A DNA stretch of 64,000 nt from Eonycteris spelaea (GCA_003508835.1 PUFA01000289.1:1426001-1490000); one strand, 5' to 3'. Shown: positions 23,850-35,355, counted from the stretch's first letter. Notes: generated by a model from the letters alone, not told the origin. A program made the numbers and translations.

Positions 23850-24371
23850 ATCCATAATTTAAGCAGAAAACCCATATAACTGAATGCCAAACAAACAAAT
23901 AATCCAATTAAAAATGGGCAGAGGACCTAAATAGACATTCTCTAAAGAGGACAGACAGATGACCAACAGATATCTGAAAAGATGCTCAATGTCACTAATC
24001 ATCAGAGAAATGTGAATTAAACCACAATGAGATATCACCTCATACCTGTCAGAACAGCTATCATTAGTAAATCAAACAACAACAAAAATTGTTGGTGAAG
24101 ATGCAGAGAAAAGGGAGCCTTGTACACTGTCGGTGGAATTGTAAATTAGTACAGCCATTATAGAAACAGTATGGAGTGTCCTCAAAAAACTAAACAAAAG
24201 CTACCATATGATCCAGTAATTCCACTTCCAGGTATTTATCCAAGAAAATACAAAACACTAATTTGGAAAGATACGTGCACCCCTATGTTTACTGCAGCAT
24301 TATTTACAATAGCCAAGGTATGAAGCAACTTAAGTGTCCACTAATAGATGAATGAACAAAGATGATGTGGT

Positions 24372-24384
24372 GTATACACACACA

Positions 24385-24415
<31 letters not shown>

Positions 24416-24433
24416 TATATATTTGTGTATATA
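24372..24433. repeat. (CA/TA)n microsatellite inside L1
   Basis: The L1 text 'gtggtgtataca' runs into a CA expansion and then TA steps before resuming as 'ataatggaatatta'. The repeat grew from the short TA/CA stretch that L1 normally has here. Confidence 0.93.
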
Positions 24434-24919
24434 TATATAATGGAATATTATTCGGCCATAAAGAAGAATGACATCTTGCCATTTGTGACAACATGGATAA
24501 ACCTATAGGGTATTATGCTAATGAAATAAGTCAGATAGAGAAAGACAATATGATATGATTTCACTTATATGTGGAATTTAAAACCAAATTAATGAAAAAC
24601 AAAACAAGTAAACTTGTAGATACAGAAAAAAATTTGATTGTTGACAAAGGAAGGTGGATTGGGTTGGTGGAAAGGTGAAGGGATTAAGAAGAACAAAGTG
24701 CCAGTTATAAAATCGGTCATGGGATATAAAGTGCAGCATAGGGAAAATAGTCAATAATATTGTAATAACTATGTGTGGTGTCAGCTGGGTACTAGATTTA
24801 TTGTAGGGGGATCAGTTTGTAAGGAAATAAATGTTTAATTGTTATGTTGTACACTTGAAATAATGTAATAGTGTATGTCTACTGTAATTGAAAAATAGTT
24901 TTTTAAAAAAAGCACAAAC

Positions 24920-26095
24920 ACACACACAAAGTAGATAAGGAAACAAAACTCTTGTTTTATAAACATGTACCAAGAGGAATGCCAACAATTTGGATTTGAT
25001 GGATGAGAAAATGAAACCATAAACTAGAAGAGGCTGACTGTATATGGTGCTTGTAATCACCAGTCCTGGTGAAGGACTAACATTCAATGGTAGTAATTCA
25101 GTATAAGATATCTAATGCATGACCAAGAGACTCACTTAAGTGGAGGAGGTCCAGTCTGAAATGTAGGTATCCCAGCATATACATAGGCACAATCATGGGA
25201 CAATGTTAAGAGTCAGTTGAAAGGGGCCTATTTATGATGCAAATGCATACAGAGCAGACTATGTCTATCTGTAGGTATGAAGAAAAGAAGAAGGTCTGAA
25301 AAGCTAGAGAGGATAACAGAGTTCCAGTTAAGCTAACCACTGTCAGGATAGGAAGTCAAATTCCATATGGAAATTGGAAGGCTCAGCCACAATACAACTT
25401 AACCACTGGGCCAAAAGACTTGAGTCAACTGAAAGCTGATTATAAGACAACCATTTGGTGGCAAATGAGGGCTGATTGACCCTGCTGGAGCATGGATAAC
25501 TCTATAACCCCACCTGCTGGTAGAAGCCGAAGCCGTTAACATACAGATGGCATCTGCCAGTACTGTCCTAGGAACTGAATTGAACGGACCTTGCCAGCAG
25601 CAGAAAACTGTCAATGTTCTTGGCTAAAAAAAGTATAACAATGCCTACTGGAGGACGCAGGCATGATATGGAAGCAGCAAGGTTTCTGGGATGAGATATT
25701 ACATTAGCCTTTCCAAACTGGCCTTTTCATATCCTGAAAAAGGGTTAAAAATGTTACTCCACATTTCTACATTCTTAGAACTCAGGTATCTAGGGAACAG
25801 AACTTAGACAGTATTTCTAAATCAATATGTCATCGGGCACTACCTCAAGACTGAATATACATTTTAAAATTTTTGTATGTGTGAGTAAAAAGAAGGAATA
25901 GTTCAAATACATTTTCTTGCTTTTCTCTAAAGCTCATTTCAACGTAGGGACACTTCTAAAAGAAACACAAATCTTACCTACCAAAGCCTTTATGTTGACT
26001 GAGATCTTACAGAGATAACCACATTTCGTAGCTGTGTCAATTATTATAATAAACCTCATAGAAAACAATTTGGAAAGGAAAAAGATGTTCTAGAT
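24920..26095. other. No gene recognised
   Basis: Unique-looking sequence. A (CA)n-like 'aagcacaaacacacacac' lies at 24910-24928. The short frame on the minus strand at 25399-25614 has no domain. Confidence 0.45.
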
Positions 26096-26099
26096 ATAT

Positions 26100-26460
26100 A
26101 TTAACCAGGGTTCTGCTAGCATACAACCCCCAAAGTCTCAGTGGCTAACAACAGACATGCATTTTTCTCTCCTGGGTCTTCACATTGGTCAGAATGGGTT
26201 TGCCTAGTTCAGTTTCAAATCTGTTCCACATGCCTCTTCTCCTGGGACCTGTGTCTTCCCAGCACATGATCTTCTGATCTAGATGGCAGAAGGACAAGAA
26301 ACCACACCTAACTGTGCAAATATATTTGGAACCTCAGTTCATGTAACATCTGCTAACATTTCATGGGCCAAAAAGTCAGATCGCCAACCCTGAAGTCAGT
26401 GGGGTGGGGTTGTACGCTCTGCCTACTCTACTGGGAGATAATGCAAAGTCTGAAAATGTA
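26100..26460 (-). repeat. Ancient MaLR-like LTR (diverged)
   Basis: The start 'taaccagggttctgctagca' and 'caaagtctcagtggctaaca' resembles the reversed end of old MLT1-like LTRs. The middle ('cctgtgtcttcccagcacat', 'ggcagaaggacaagaaacca') and the far end 'gggagataatgcaaagt' fit less clearly. It is similar in plan to the element at 57215-57600. Confidence 0.5.
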
Positions 26461-26469
26461 TAGTCTATT

Positions 26470-27890
26470 ACAGAGTGAGAGTGAAGTTGAGAAACAAAAA
26501 TCTAACCCATCAGAATAGTTTGTCAGTAGTGGTAGCTATGGAATCTTCAAAAGTACTGAAGGTTAGTAGTAACTTTCCTGCCTTCCTGCACCAGTTTCTA
26601 GAAACTTTGTTAATATGTGACTTCTACAAACATGGATTTGTACCTGCTGGACAATTCTGTCTTCATAATGGGGTATATAATTCATCAGAGCAAATATGTG
26701 TAAATTCTTTGTCTTTTAGATGATTGAACTATAATATAAAATTATTCCTTTGACTTTTATTAAAACGTTTAATCTTATATGTCAGCTGAGCAGTTACCAG
26801 CTGACCAATGTAATAGAAATATGAAATTATCTATAAGGGCCATCACCATATGGTAGGTCATAGTGCAGTTTACTTTGACCAGTGATCAGTAAGGAAGAGA
26901 CCCCAGGCACAGAAGTAGTGGCACAGCAAAGAATGTCTTACAGAAAAGAGACAAGCCTTTGGATACTGATACAGTGCTGTACCCGACCTTGTTTTTAAAT
27001 GAGGTCCTGAGCACCTTCAAACTAAGAGTCTCCAACTAGTTTGAGCAGCAGTGACCACTGAAATCTGCATACTTCTTTGTGGAGAAGTAGGAAGAATCAG
27101 TGTTGTGTTCACTCTCTTGAGATCTTCTCTGGTAGATATTCTTTGCCTAATTAGTTGTCTAGTTTAATAGTTGACTAATGTGAAAGCAACCTTCACCCAT
27201 GTCTTGTAGTCATTCTGATTGTCAGTCTTTACACTGGGACCAATTCCCAGCCTATGCCACTTGAAGCAAGGCTAATTTTCATTGAGAAATTAGTGAAAAT
27301 GTATGTATCAGGCTATATTCGAATAAGTTTTAAAAAAGAAAACTAATAAATACTAGAAGCTGCTTAAGACCCTAATAGGAAGTTTGCCACTTGTACACCT
27401 GGATATGGAGCAGCAGTATTAATAACAGGGTAAGGATAGAGGTAAATGAACTTCATAGGAACACAAGTTTGTCAGTAACCCAGTTTCTGATATTGTATAA
27501 ATGTCAATTCAATATTACAGATCTTATTCCTTCTGAGAACCTGTTACCATTTTTATTTTGTTTTAGTTCTTGTAGTTATATATGTAGAGACATTGGCTGA
27601 GATATTCAATAGAGTTTTGAAAACAATAACATCCTGCCTTATTGAAGGTCCCTCACTAACAGACATCCATCATAATGTACATTCAGACACAAATAAGAAA
27701 TTCAAAGTACTTGTTATTCCTACTCTCCCTGAGAATTCTGAGTTAAAAGCAGCCAAGGCAAACTGTAGCTGAAATGTGAACATCATTATGATGCTTGCAT
27801 AGTGACTTTTGAGAATACTGGACTCTACCAGGATGAACGAAAAATCTGAACACTTGCTCACTTACCAAATCAGAGAGACCTGAGAAAAGA
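26470..27890. other. No gene recognised
   Basis: Open frames at 26475-26723, 27391-27600 and 27670-27861 have no recognisable domains. No repeat was assigned. Confidence 0.45.
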
Positions 27891-27896
27891 ACTTCC

Positions 27897-28060
27897 TTTT
27901 TTTTTTTTTTTTTTTTTTTTTAATCACTCTGTATAAATATAGCAGGAACTGCCTACAGCAGAGGCGGGAACTCTTGATACAAAGGGGTCCCTGAGCCAAG
28001 GGCTCAGCGAGCCAAGCTGCGCAGAAGTGAGATACCCCATCCTTCCTTTTAATTGCTTTC
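27897..28060 (-). other. Possible retroposed transcript on the minus strand (poly-T head)
   Basis: An unbroken T25 at 27897-27921 is followed by non-repetitive, relatively GC-rich sequence ('gccaagggctcagcgagcca' near 27993). Read on the minus strand this is a transcript-like body ending in a poly-A tail, the hallmark of an LINE-mediated insertion. I do not recognise the source: it is not 7SL, 7SK, U6, a Y RNA or tRNA as far as I can see. The 5' limit is uncertain and no target duplication was found. Confidence 0.4.
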
Positions 28061-28529
28061 CCTTTCCTTTGGCATCACTCTCTCCACTCGCAACTTTTCT
28101 ATCTTTTTCCTCAAGCAATCTCCAATTATCCTACCTAAACTTGGTCATTCTTCCACTTTTCCTCTAACAGCAAGTGTCTGACTTGCTAACTGAGATTTGT
28201 GCAACTGCAAGAAAAGCAATCTGTGCCACAGGAGTCTTTTCTTCTCAAATCACCTCCTCCACTTACCAATAAATAGCTGTAGTGCCTGTTCACCGCATCT
28301 CTTTTCACTATTTGCTTGTTTTATCGTGTAATTTATTTCCTCTTACTGAGCTGCTCTTGCCTTTGTCTTCTTTCTTCTCTTTTGTCTTCATATCTTCTCT
28401 TTCGTTTACATTGTCATTCCATTTTTTTCCCTTATTTCCACTCACCTTCCCACATACTTGTATTCTAATTACTTCTATTCAAATAATCAAATTATGGCTG
28501 TGAAGGAAGCCTAGAAACCACCCAGGCAG

Positions 28530-28660
28530 AAGCATTTATTGTACACATGAAGAAGCTGAGGTCCAGAAAGATTGTGACTTTCTCAATATGGCCTGGCTTA
28601 TACCTGAACTCGGGACTCGAAGGCAAAACCACTGACACCTAGCTCATTCTCTTCCCGTAA
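28530..28660 (-). repeat. MIR SINE fragment
   Basis: The blocks 'atgaagaagctgaggtccag', 'aaagattgtgactttctcaa' and 'gaactcgggactcgaaggca' correspond to the central and left part of MIR in reverse. Confidence 0.6.
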
Positions 28661-29102
28661 TGGCTAGCAGAAATATCAGCACATGAGTGACAGCTGTCTT
28701 CCATTATTCTCATATTCTCATAATAGCACCTGTTTGTCTAGAACAACATGACTTTGCTCAGCTTTTTACACAACATGAGTCCAGATATTTCTGCCGGCTC
28801 CAAATCAGAATCAGATAATATCTCGTCACCCAAAATTCATCCCAAGTGTATACCCTTCTCCACCAGTCCTGTATTGCTGTGTCTAGTTTTCCTAGACATT
28901 GTCCACATTCTCTTCTAGGTGCCAGGACTGCTCCTACCCACAGCACTCTGAAGCACAGGATGTAGAATGATGGTGCGTTAGGTAGAGACAGTGACAAACT
29001 CTAAACCTTATATTGCAGCAGTACAGGGTGTCCTGCAGTGGTCAAAGCCTCCCGCTGTTAGAAAGCCTAGCTTGCAGCTGGCTGGACTGTGGTCTGTCTA
29101 GT

Positions 29103-29147
29103 CTTTAAGCTTTTAAACCACTGCTCTTTAAGCTTTTAAAAACTGCT
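29103..29147 (+). repeat. Two-unit tandem duplication (23 + 22 bases)
   Basis: Positions 29103-29125 and 29126-29147 share 'ctttaagcttttaaa' and end in 'actgct'. They differ by a single-base change or deletion around 'cc'/'a'. Confidence 0.9.
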
Positions 29148-29324
29148 GCTGCCGTTTGTTTTTTTCGCCTGCTTGCATGTTTTTTAAATCTTGGAGATTG
29201 ATCGGAGCAGGTTTTCTGAAATAAAATTAGAGCTAAAAATATTTTCTGAGTTTCCTTCCATTGCATGTATTATACTTTTCATGTTTTCTACTTCTAGTAA
29301 TCTAAAGGAAGAATAATGGTTCCA

Positions 29325-29495
29325 GACATTTGCTGAGGCCTTATTCTGAGGCACTGTGCTTGGTCTTTAGAGGGACTACCTCTTTCCATTCCCACAGAAT
29401 TTCCACAAATTAGATACTATTATTAATCGTGCATTGCAGATCAAAAACCTAGGAATTAGAGGATTGAAACTCTGGAGCTGGTATTCTTGAGGTAT
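29325..29495 (-). repeat. MIR-like SINE fragment (weak)
   Basis: The order 'ggcactgtgcttggtcttta', 'cccacagaatttccacaaat' and 'tagatactattattaatcgt', then a degraded 'gcagatcaaaaacctagg', fits reversed MIR at high divergence. Confidence 0.5.
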
Positions 29496-29754
29496 CTCCA
29501 TACAGGAGTGGATACAGTCCCTGCATCCATTCCCAAGTCAGTCTGCCCTCAGCCACGAGAGCTCACGTTTTGAAGCACTTTGAGTCTGGGTCTGGGGGCT
29601 ACAGGCAAGCAGTGGTTCTTTTGACTGACATCCCTATGCCCGTTATCCAGCTATACTCAAACCCTAGCAATATCTTATAAATTAAAAGCAACAACAACAA
29701 AGGGTTACCCTTTCTGCTTTTAGTATTATTAATCTGATCTTGAATTGGCCCAGC

Positions 29755-29893
29755 AAGTGTACTCAAAATTTACTATACAATGCAATATATATATATGCCT
29801 TAGTGTTGAATTGTACACCTGAAACACTGGATTTTGTTAACCAATGTCACCAGAATAAAAAAATTAAAATTAAAATAAAAATTAAAAATAAAT
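29755..29893 (+). repeat. L1 3' end fragment, possibly bat-type
   Basis: The segment 'tgaattgtacacctgaaaca' near 29808 followed by 'ttgttaaccaatgtcaccag' and an A-rich tail (about 29853-29893) is the extreme 3' end of an L1. The 'aaccaatgtcacc' ending is one I associate with bat L1 copies. That is recollection, not a search. Confidence 0.6.
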
Positions 29894-29989
29894 TGCTTAG
29901 CCGTTTCTTCTGTTGGCAAAGAACAAGGGACTTATTTACCCCTGTATTCGTCATTTCCTCATTTGCATTTGTTCTCACACAGTTGATCT

Positions 29990-30795
29990 ATTAAACAAGT
30001 CATTTGTAACTTATCCTTGTCAAACAGATTAAATGTAGCTGGTCTCAGATAAATATGTAAATTGCTTTCAAAATTTCCAAATTTCAACAACCGAAAAGAA
30101 CTAATGTTTTGGCAATGCGACATGTCCTCATCTAATACAGAAACTGAGAGCCTTTCCACAGATGCTTTATTGTTATGCACGAAATTTAAAAATTAAAACA
30201 TAAATTCATAAGCCAGCTTTTGCTTTTTAGACTGTATGGCATCTCCTTTTGCAAATTAGAGCTGTGTCCTTTCTAAAAGAAAATCTGTAATTTAGAAATA
30301 GAATCTGAAAATAGTGCCAGGTTTAAAATCTAACATAAATAGCAGGTGTTGATGGATGATGCTAAATAGTTTTTAATTACAAAGGCCACGTGCAGGAGAA
30401 TAAATCAGTGTAACTCAAGCGATTCCAAGATCAAAACACATAATAAAAATGGAGGAATTTATGTAGCACATTTCTTCTAGAATCTGTATTTACAGCAAAA
30501 AATTTTGCTTATTTCTATTGATAATTTTTATTCTAAAAAAAATAAGTGAACAGAAAAAATGTATTTGCAAAGATAACATTCCAACTGGGAACTTCATCCC
30601 ATTTCTACCCATTTCCTCTGAGATTTGACTCCTTCAAGTACCCCAGTATCTTCTAATATCTTCCTTTCCAGCTTCCAGTTTTTCAACTAATCTGAATATA
30701 TCCAGATTTCTTTTGTTTAAAAAAAAAAAAAACTAATGCGGTCTCTCTTTATTAGAACAGTCTAGTCTTGAAGTTTCTATTTCCTATTTCTTTAA
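29990..30795. other. No gene recognised
   Basis: AT-rich sequence with an A14 run near 30719. The open frame on the minus strand at 29959-30180 has no domain. Confidence 0.45.
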
Positions 30796-30800
30796 TCTAG

Positions 30801-30892
30801 GCATTCATTCATTCAACTCTCCATTCATTAATTCAACATATACTTACTAAGCGTCTACTATACATAAAACCTTGTATTAAAAGCTGTTGGAA
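30801..30892 (-). repeat. L2-like 3' end fragment
   Basis: The block 'gcattcattcattcaactct' followed by 'acttactaagcgtctactat' resembles a reversed L2 end. Confidence 0.55.
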
Positions 30893-31654
30893 AAATATAC
30901 AAATAATCATTTCTGTGTTTATCTTCCATCATCTATTTTCCACAAAAAAATATACATTAAAACAAATCATTATAATTTTCGGTAATCACTACCATGTAAT
31001 TTCTTCCAGAGATTTGTATGTTTTAAGACTGTTCAAAGCTATGCTTTAACTTCTAATGGTGAAATTTCAGGCATCAGGTAGGAATGTGTTTTGAAAGGGA
31101 CCACTGCTTCTACCTGTGCCAGGGGTTAAATGGAAGACTAAGCGTCTACACAATAGAGGACGTTAGATGGAGCTGGTCAAAAGGGAGAGACAGAATAAGA
31201 TACAACAGATTAAAGCACAGCTTCAACCAGGAGTGATGTTGCCTTTCAGAAAACATTTATCAATATCTGGATACATTTTTGGTAGTCACGTAGGGTAGGT
31301 GTTGCTACTGGCATGTAGTAGGTGAGGGTAAGAATGATGCTAAACATTCTTAAACGCACAGGAAAATCCCCATAACAAATAAGTATGCAGCTGAAAATGT
31401 CAGTACTGCCAAAATTGAGAAACCTAAGATTAGAGGAACAAGTATGAATTATTTCTTTTTTTCCTTGCATTCTACAGCAGTGATGATCAAATAGCAACTT
31501 GTAAATGGCTAGGGTAGACCAGCTTGAGTATATACGAAGACAAGTTCTGAATATATTCTGTCAATGTTCAGAAAACAATGCAACTATTTCCTTAAAGAGC
31601 AGGTGGTGTTAGTACTCACAAGAAGAGGAATGAGCAGCTGTGATGTTTGGGAGA

Positions 31655-31815
31655 GACCCCTGGGCTGCTCCTCAGAATACCTGGATTTGAATCCAGGCTC
31701 ACATTTATAAGACTTTGTGATTTGGACAAGTTACTAAAAAGTCACTAATTTCCTCATCTGTGAAAACAATCTGACAGAGTAGTTAAAAGACTAGAACAGA
31801 TAACACTCAGGAATC
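31655..31815 (+). repeat. MIR SINE
   Basis: The blocks 'ctggatttgaatccaggctc' (the tRNA-derived B-box region), 'ttggacaagttactaaaaag' and 'aatttcctcatctgtgaaaa' are in correct order. The copy is followed within 20 bases by a MIR in the opposite orientation. Confidence 0.8.
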
Positions 31816-31834
31816 TAACACATACTAACAATTA

Positions 31835-32045
31835 CCAGGCTTATATTTCAGGAGTTCTTACCATCTATCTGGTATCGTTCTAAGCACTTTTTATGTGTTC
31901 ACTTTTTATTTTCATAACAAAAATTGGGGTAGATAGTAGTATAATCTCCATGTTATTAGATAAGGAAACTTAGGCACAGAGATGTTAAGCAACTTTATGA
32001 AGTTTGAACAACTGATAAATGATGGAGACAGCCAGGCAGAACCCA
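31835..32045 (-). repeat. MIR SINE
   Basis: The blocks 'ggtatcgttctaagcacttt', 'gatagtagtataatctccat', 'agataaggaaacttaggcac' and 'agagatgttaagcaacttta' give a clear reversed MIR. Confidence 0.85.
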
Positions 32046-32119
32046 TACGCTATCTCACTAAGCTTTTCTGAAGTGTTGGTTGACTGTTGCCTCAGACATT
32101 GAAGAAAATGAAGCATGAG

Positions 32120-32235
32120 CTAGCTATTAGCTAATAAATAATTCTTAAGTATCTACTATGTGCCACTTGCTACAGATGGATGATGAACTAAACAGATATC
32201 ATGCCTACCTGCATGGAACTCACCATCTCAGCCAG
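32120..32235 (-). repeat. L2-like 3' end fragment
   Basis: The blocks 'agtatctactatgtgccact' and 'gatgatgaactaaacagata', then 'tgcctacctgcatggaactc', match the reverse of the L2 3' end. Confidence 0.7.
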
Positions 32236-32239
32236 TGTG

Positions 32240-33395
32240 CACAAAAGAAAAGCTCGTCAAAGATGCGGATCCTCAGGCTCATTCATCCCTGAGAGCCCAG
32301 TTTGGTTGATCTGTACTGGGGCTCAGGATTCTACATTTCTAATAACCATATCAAGTATCTGATACTAATAGTCTGATAACAGTTTGCAAAATATTTGGTC
32401 AACCAATGGTTTGTAATGTGTGCCACTGGGTTGAAACAAGACCACATGAGTTCATTACAACTGACTACCACCTATTGGGAAAGCAATTCTAAATGTATCC
32501 CACATGCTAGACAGTTGACTCATTGAGGGCAGAGAGAGTGTCAGAGCAGCATTTAAGCAAGAAAGATTGATCATCTGGTGGGTAATAACTACTAACATGA
32601 GACCAGTTAGGAGCTGAGAATGCTCAAATCCCCTTCCCAGAGGGAAGGTCTACTGTTCATATAAAATATGTCCCCTAGTTAATTCCTCTCAAGGCCTTGA
32701 AGGGAAGTGACTTGCTGTGAAGCAGGCAAACTGAGAATCAAGGAAATAGGGCTATTATGGACAAGGAACCTAAAATTCTAGTTCTTAGGGGTAGCTTCCA
32801 ATTTCATTCCTGACATCATCTAGCCTCTGTCTATTCCCTCTTTGCAATCATACAGAGTGAATGAGAACAGATTTTGCATGTATCATTATCTAAACAATAG
32901 AACTTAAAATATATTTATATTCAAGACTATTATATAGTTACAATGACAATCCTGATACAGCCCAACATATATACTGTCTAACAGAAATTTTAAAAATTAA
33001 TGCCTCACGCTAATAATTATGCTCTGGTATTGAGAAGAGGGCATTTCCAGAAAAATAAGAAGTCCTGAGTTGTAGGCTTAACTAGCCATATGGTTTATGA
33101 AATTTACTTAAATGTTAGGGTTATCCAATTCTTTTATAAAATAACAGTCTGGTCAAGGTGATCTATAATAGTACTTTCCAATTTCTGTTTACAACCATAT
33201 ATGGAGTAGGAAATTAATTTAGTAAGTCATGAATAGAAAAAAGAATAAGTGCTTCCTATGGTTGTGTAAATATTATTTTCTATGTGTGTATGTGCATGGA
33301 AATTTTGTTTCAGACATACTTATAAAGATACTGAGTCATGATGTAAAATGTATTTCTTACTGTAGATTTTAGTCAAGAGTTGGAAAGCCACTGAT
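32240..33395. other. No gene recognised
   Basis: Unique-looking sequence without a domain-bearing open frame or confident repeat. Confidence 0.45.
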
Positions 33396-33440
33396 TTAGA
33401 AGATCTCTTTCAGCTTCAATATTCTCTCATTCTGTGATTT
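33395..33440 (+). repeat. Possible CR1/L3-type LINE 3' relic
   Basis: The segment 'agatctctttcagcttcaat' followed by 'attctctcattctgtgattt' resembles the end of mammalian CR1-like (L3) elements. It is very short. Confidence 0.3.
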
Positions 33441-33444
33441 CACT

Positions 33445-34735
33445 TTACTTATTATTGACCTTGTAAACTGTCACATGATGCTAACTAATCCAAATTTGTT
33501 TCTGCTTTGCTGCAGTTTCAAGCACCAGATGTGTCCATTATCAGCATATTCTGAAGACTATTTACATATCCAGAAGGTCACTGCCCAATCTCTATGGCCT
33601 CTTTTTCTCTTATGAGCTGATTATAATATTTTCCACTGACCAGTAAAGCTAAGGTAACAGTGGGCTACATAGCTACAGCTATATTCTCTAAAATAATAGA
33701 AAAAAAAATTTAATGGGTAAAAAAATCATCACAACATCTACTCCTATAGAATTGAGAAAAACATAAAAACCCATCTGAGACATGATCTCAGAAAATTGAT
33801 GGAATATAATTAAACCATGATGTTTGAAGGAGCCAGATTAGAGAGCATAATAAAAGTAGGATTAACTAAAACCCTAGAGAAATTATAAGCAGAGGTTTCC
33901 CAGGCTCTTACTCCTCAAATCTCTTACACCCATCTGAGCATTCTGTTGTACCTACTTTAATTCCTGCCTAAGAGGAATTAAGTTAGGCACATTACTTTAT
34001 AATTTGAGATTTATAACATATTTTTTTAGTGATGGTGATTTTTTTGGTACAGGATATGGGGGAGTTACCCTCCCTCAATACCCACATTTCCCTTTTATTT
34101 CTACTCTCTCTATCCTCACAGAAAATCTCATCAGGGTCACATGAGGGAACTTTTCAGTTATGCTTGTCCACCCAGTCTGAGAATCAAAGAGTATAAATGC
34201 TCACTTTTCCATATAAAAAGGTTATCCCAGCTGAGTAGCATAAACTAGAATTTTTGAGTTACATGATACCTTTGTGTCATACATATCCCTGCCCCATATC
34301 TAAGTGTATCGGTTGATTTACACAGGTACAGAGGAGCTTCCAAAATATGTATATAAACGTATCTAGCAAACTGAGAAACAGGCAAAGAAGGACAACAGAA
34401 GTCAAATTTTAAGTGTGGTTGGCAACGGCTTGAGAAAGAATTAATCTCAAGGAAAATATATGAAAAGGTTGAGAAGAATTTGCACACAGTTTGACTCTCA
34501 GAGGAGAGGTGGTTTTAGATACACAGCTAAATTGGAAACTCTGCCCATCCAGATTCTGGATTTGTTTGTATACACGCTAAAGAGAAAGAAACTAATTTTA
34601 CTAACTAAAGGAAATATTTCAATAAACTCTTAAGATCTTGAGGTTTAAGCTACCTTGCTAAGGATCCTCACAATCGATTGTTCTAGAGGAAAGATGCCAC
34701 TCCCATGTTCACTTTGTAGTGGAAGAACTGGGAAG
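33445..34735. other. No gene recognised
   Basis: AT-rich, unique-looking sequence. The open frame on the minus strand at 34245-34487 shows no domain or signal. Confidence 0.45.
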
Positions 34736-34744
34736 GATAAAAGC

Positions 34745-34919
34745 GTTGGTGACCTGAGCTATCAATCAGCCTGATTGCCCACACTGGCAGTGGGTCCTGT
34801 TCAGAAGATGTGAGGGTTACAGCACTGCCTAGCAACCACAGTGGACGCACATCTCCAGCTCAGAGAGCACAGTGATTGCAGATCCCTAGCCCTGGCAAAA
34901 AAAAAAAAAAAAAAAAAAA
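34745..34919 (+). other. Possible retroposed transcript with A23 tail
   Basis: A comparatively GC-rich body ('gcctgattgcccacactggc' near 34769, 'gatccctagccctggc' just before the tail) ends in an unbroken A23 at 34897-34919. There is no canonical polyadenylation signal close to the tail, which suggests a small structured RNA or SINE rather than an mRNA. I did not match it to 7SL, 7SK, U RNAs, Y RNAs or a tRNA. The 5' end is a guess. Confidence 0.4.
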
Positions 34920-34997
34920 GCAAGAGCAATGGTGTTATTGAATTCTAAATTAATAGCATGAACTGTGTGTCTCTGCATGAAGAGACCAGTCACAGAA

Positions 34998-35321
34998 GGC
35001 CTTCAGCACCTGCAGCATCAATAAGAATTATTAATTCTGGGGCACATGAAAAATGTCAAAAATATTTGGGAAGAATCTCATATATATTTGGGGAGAACCT
35101 TGCAAACCTGGAGTTCTTGGTGTACAGGGCAACCTTTCTGCCAGTAAAATTTGGCTTCAACTGCTATCAAGACATTATCAAAATCTGGTGAAGGCTTTAA
35201 GTATTTGTATTGCATACAAATGGCAGTAATTTCATTTTAAACAATCCCAAACAGAAATCACTAAAGCCATTTCTGAAACAAGAGCATTAAATATTCATAG
35301 TCATTTTTGCAGGCAGAGTAA

Positions 35322-35353
<32 letters not shown>
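34998..35353 (+). pseudogene. Probable processed retrocopy (mRNA 3' end) with poly-A tail and target duplication
   Basis: An A28 tail lies at 35326-35353. An ATTAAA signal lies about 35 bases upstream of it (35286-35291), a correct distance for mRNA polyadenylation. The 11-base string 'cagtcacagaa' occurs just before the proposed insertion (34987-34997) and again just after the tail (35359-35369), with 'gacc' against 'gccct' in front of it, which looks like a slightly decayed target-site duplication. The body of about 330 bases has no recognised coding match. A 77-residue frame at 34958-35191 starts before the proposed junction and so is probably not the original protein. The parent gene is unknown. 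Confidence 0.5.

Positions 35354-35355
<2 letters not shown>

Larger units (their letters stand above)
22240..24915 (+). mobile_element. 5'-truncated degenerate LINE-1 (ORF2 RT to 3' end)
   Basis: The element begins inside the ORF2 reverse transcriptase ('ccaaaatcagacagacacta' near 22247). It runs through the RT core ('gcagatgacatagtaccata' near 22806, the FADD-like site), the 'caataaatggtgttggaaaa' block near 23476, the C-terminal 'gaccaacagatatctgaaaa' block near 23960 and the 'tataatggaatattattcgg' block near 24435. A 3' UTR with 'taattgttatgttgtacact' and 'tgaaataatgtaatagtgta' ends near 24915. The frame is broken many times. It starts a few dozen bases after an MLT1 LTR end. Confidence 0.92.

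Noticed and set aside
24372..24433. A CRISPR-like or other spaced repeat array
   Set aside because: It is a plain CA/TA expansion inside an L1. No spaced repeats were found anywhere in the window, and the sequence is mammalian.
34958..35191. A 77-residue frame as the protein of the retrocopy
   Set aside because: It begins upstream of the proposed insertion junction at 34998 and has no recognised similarity.
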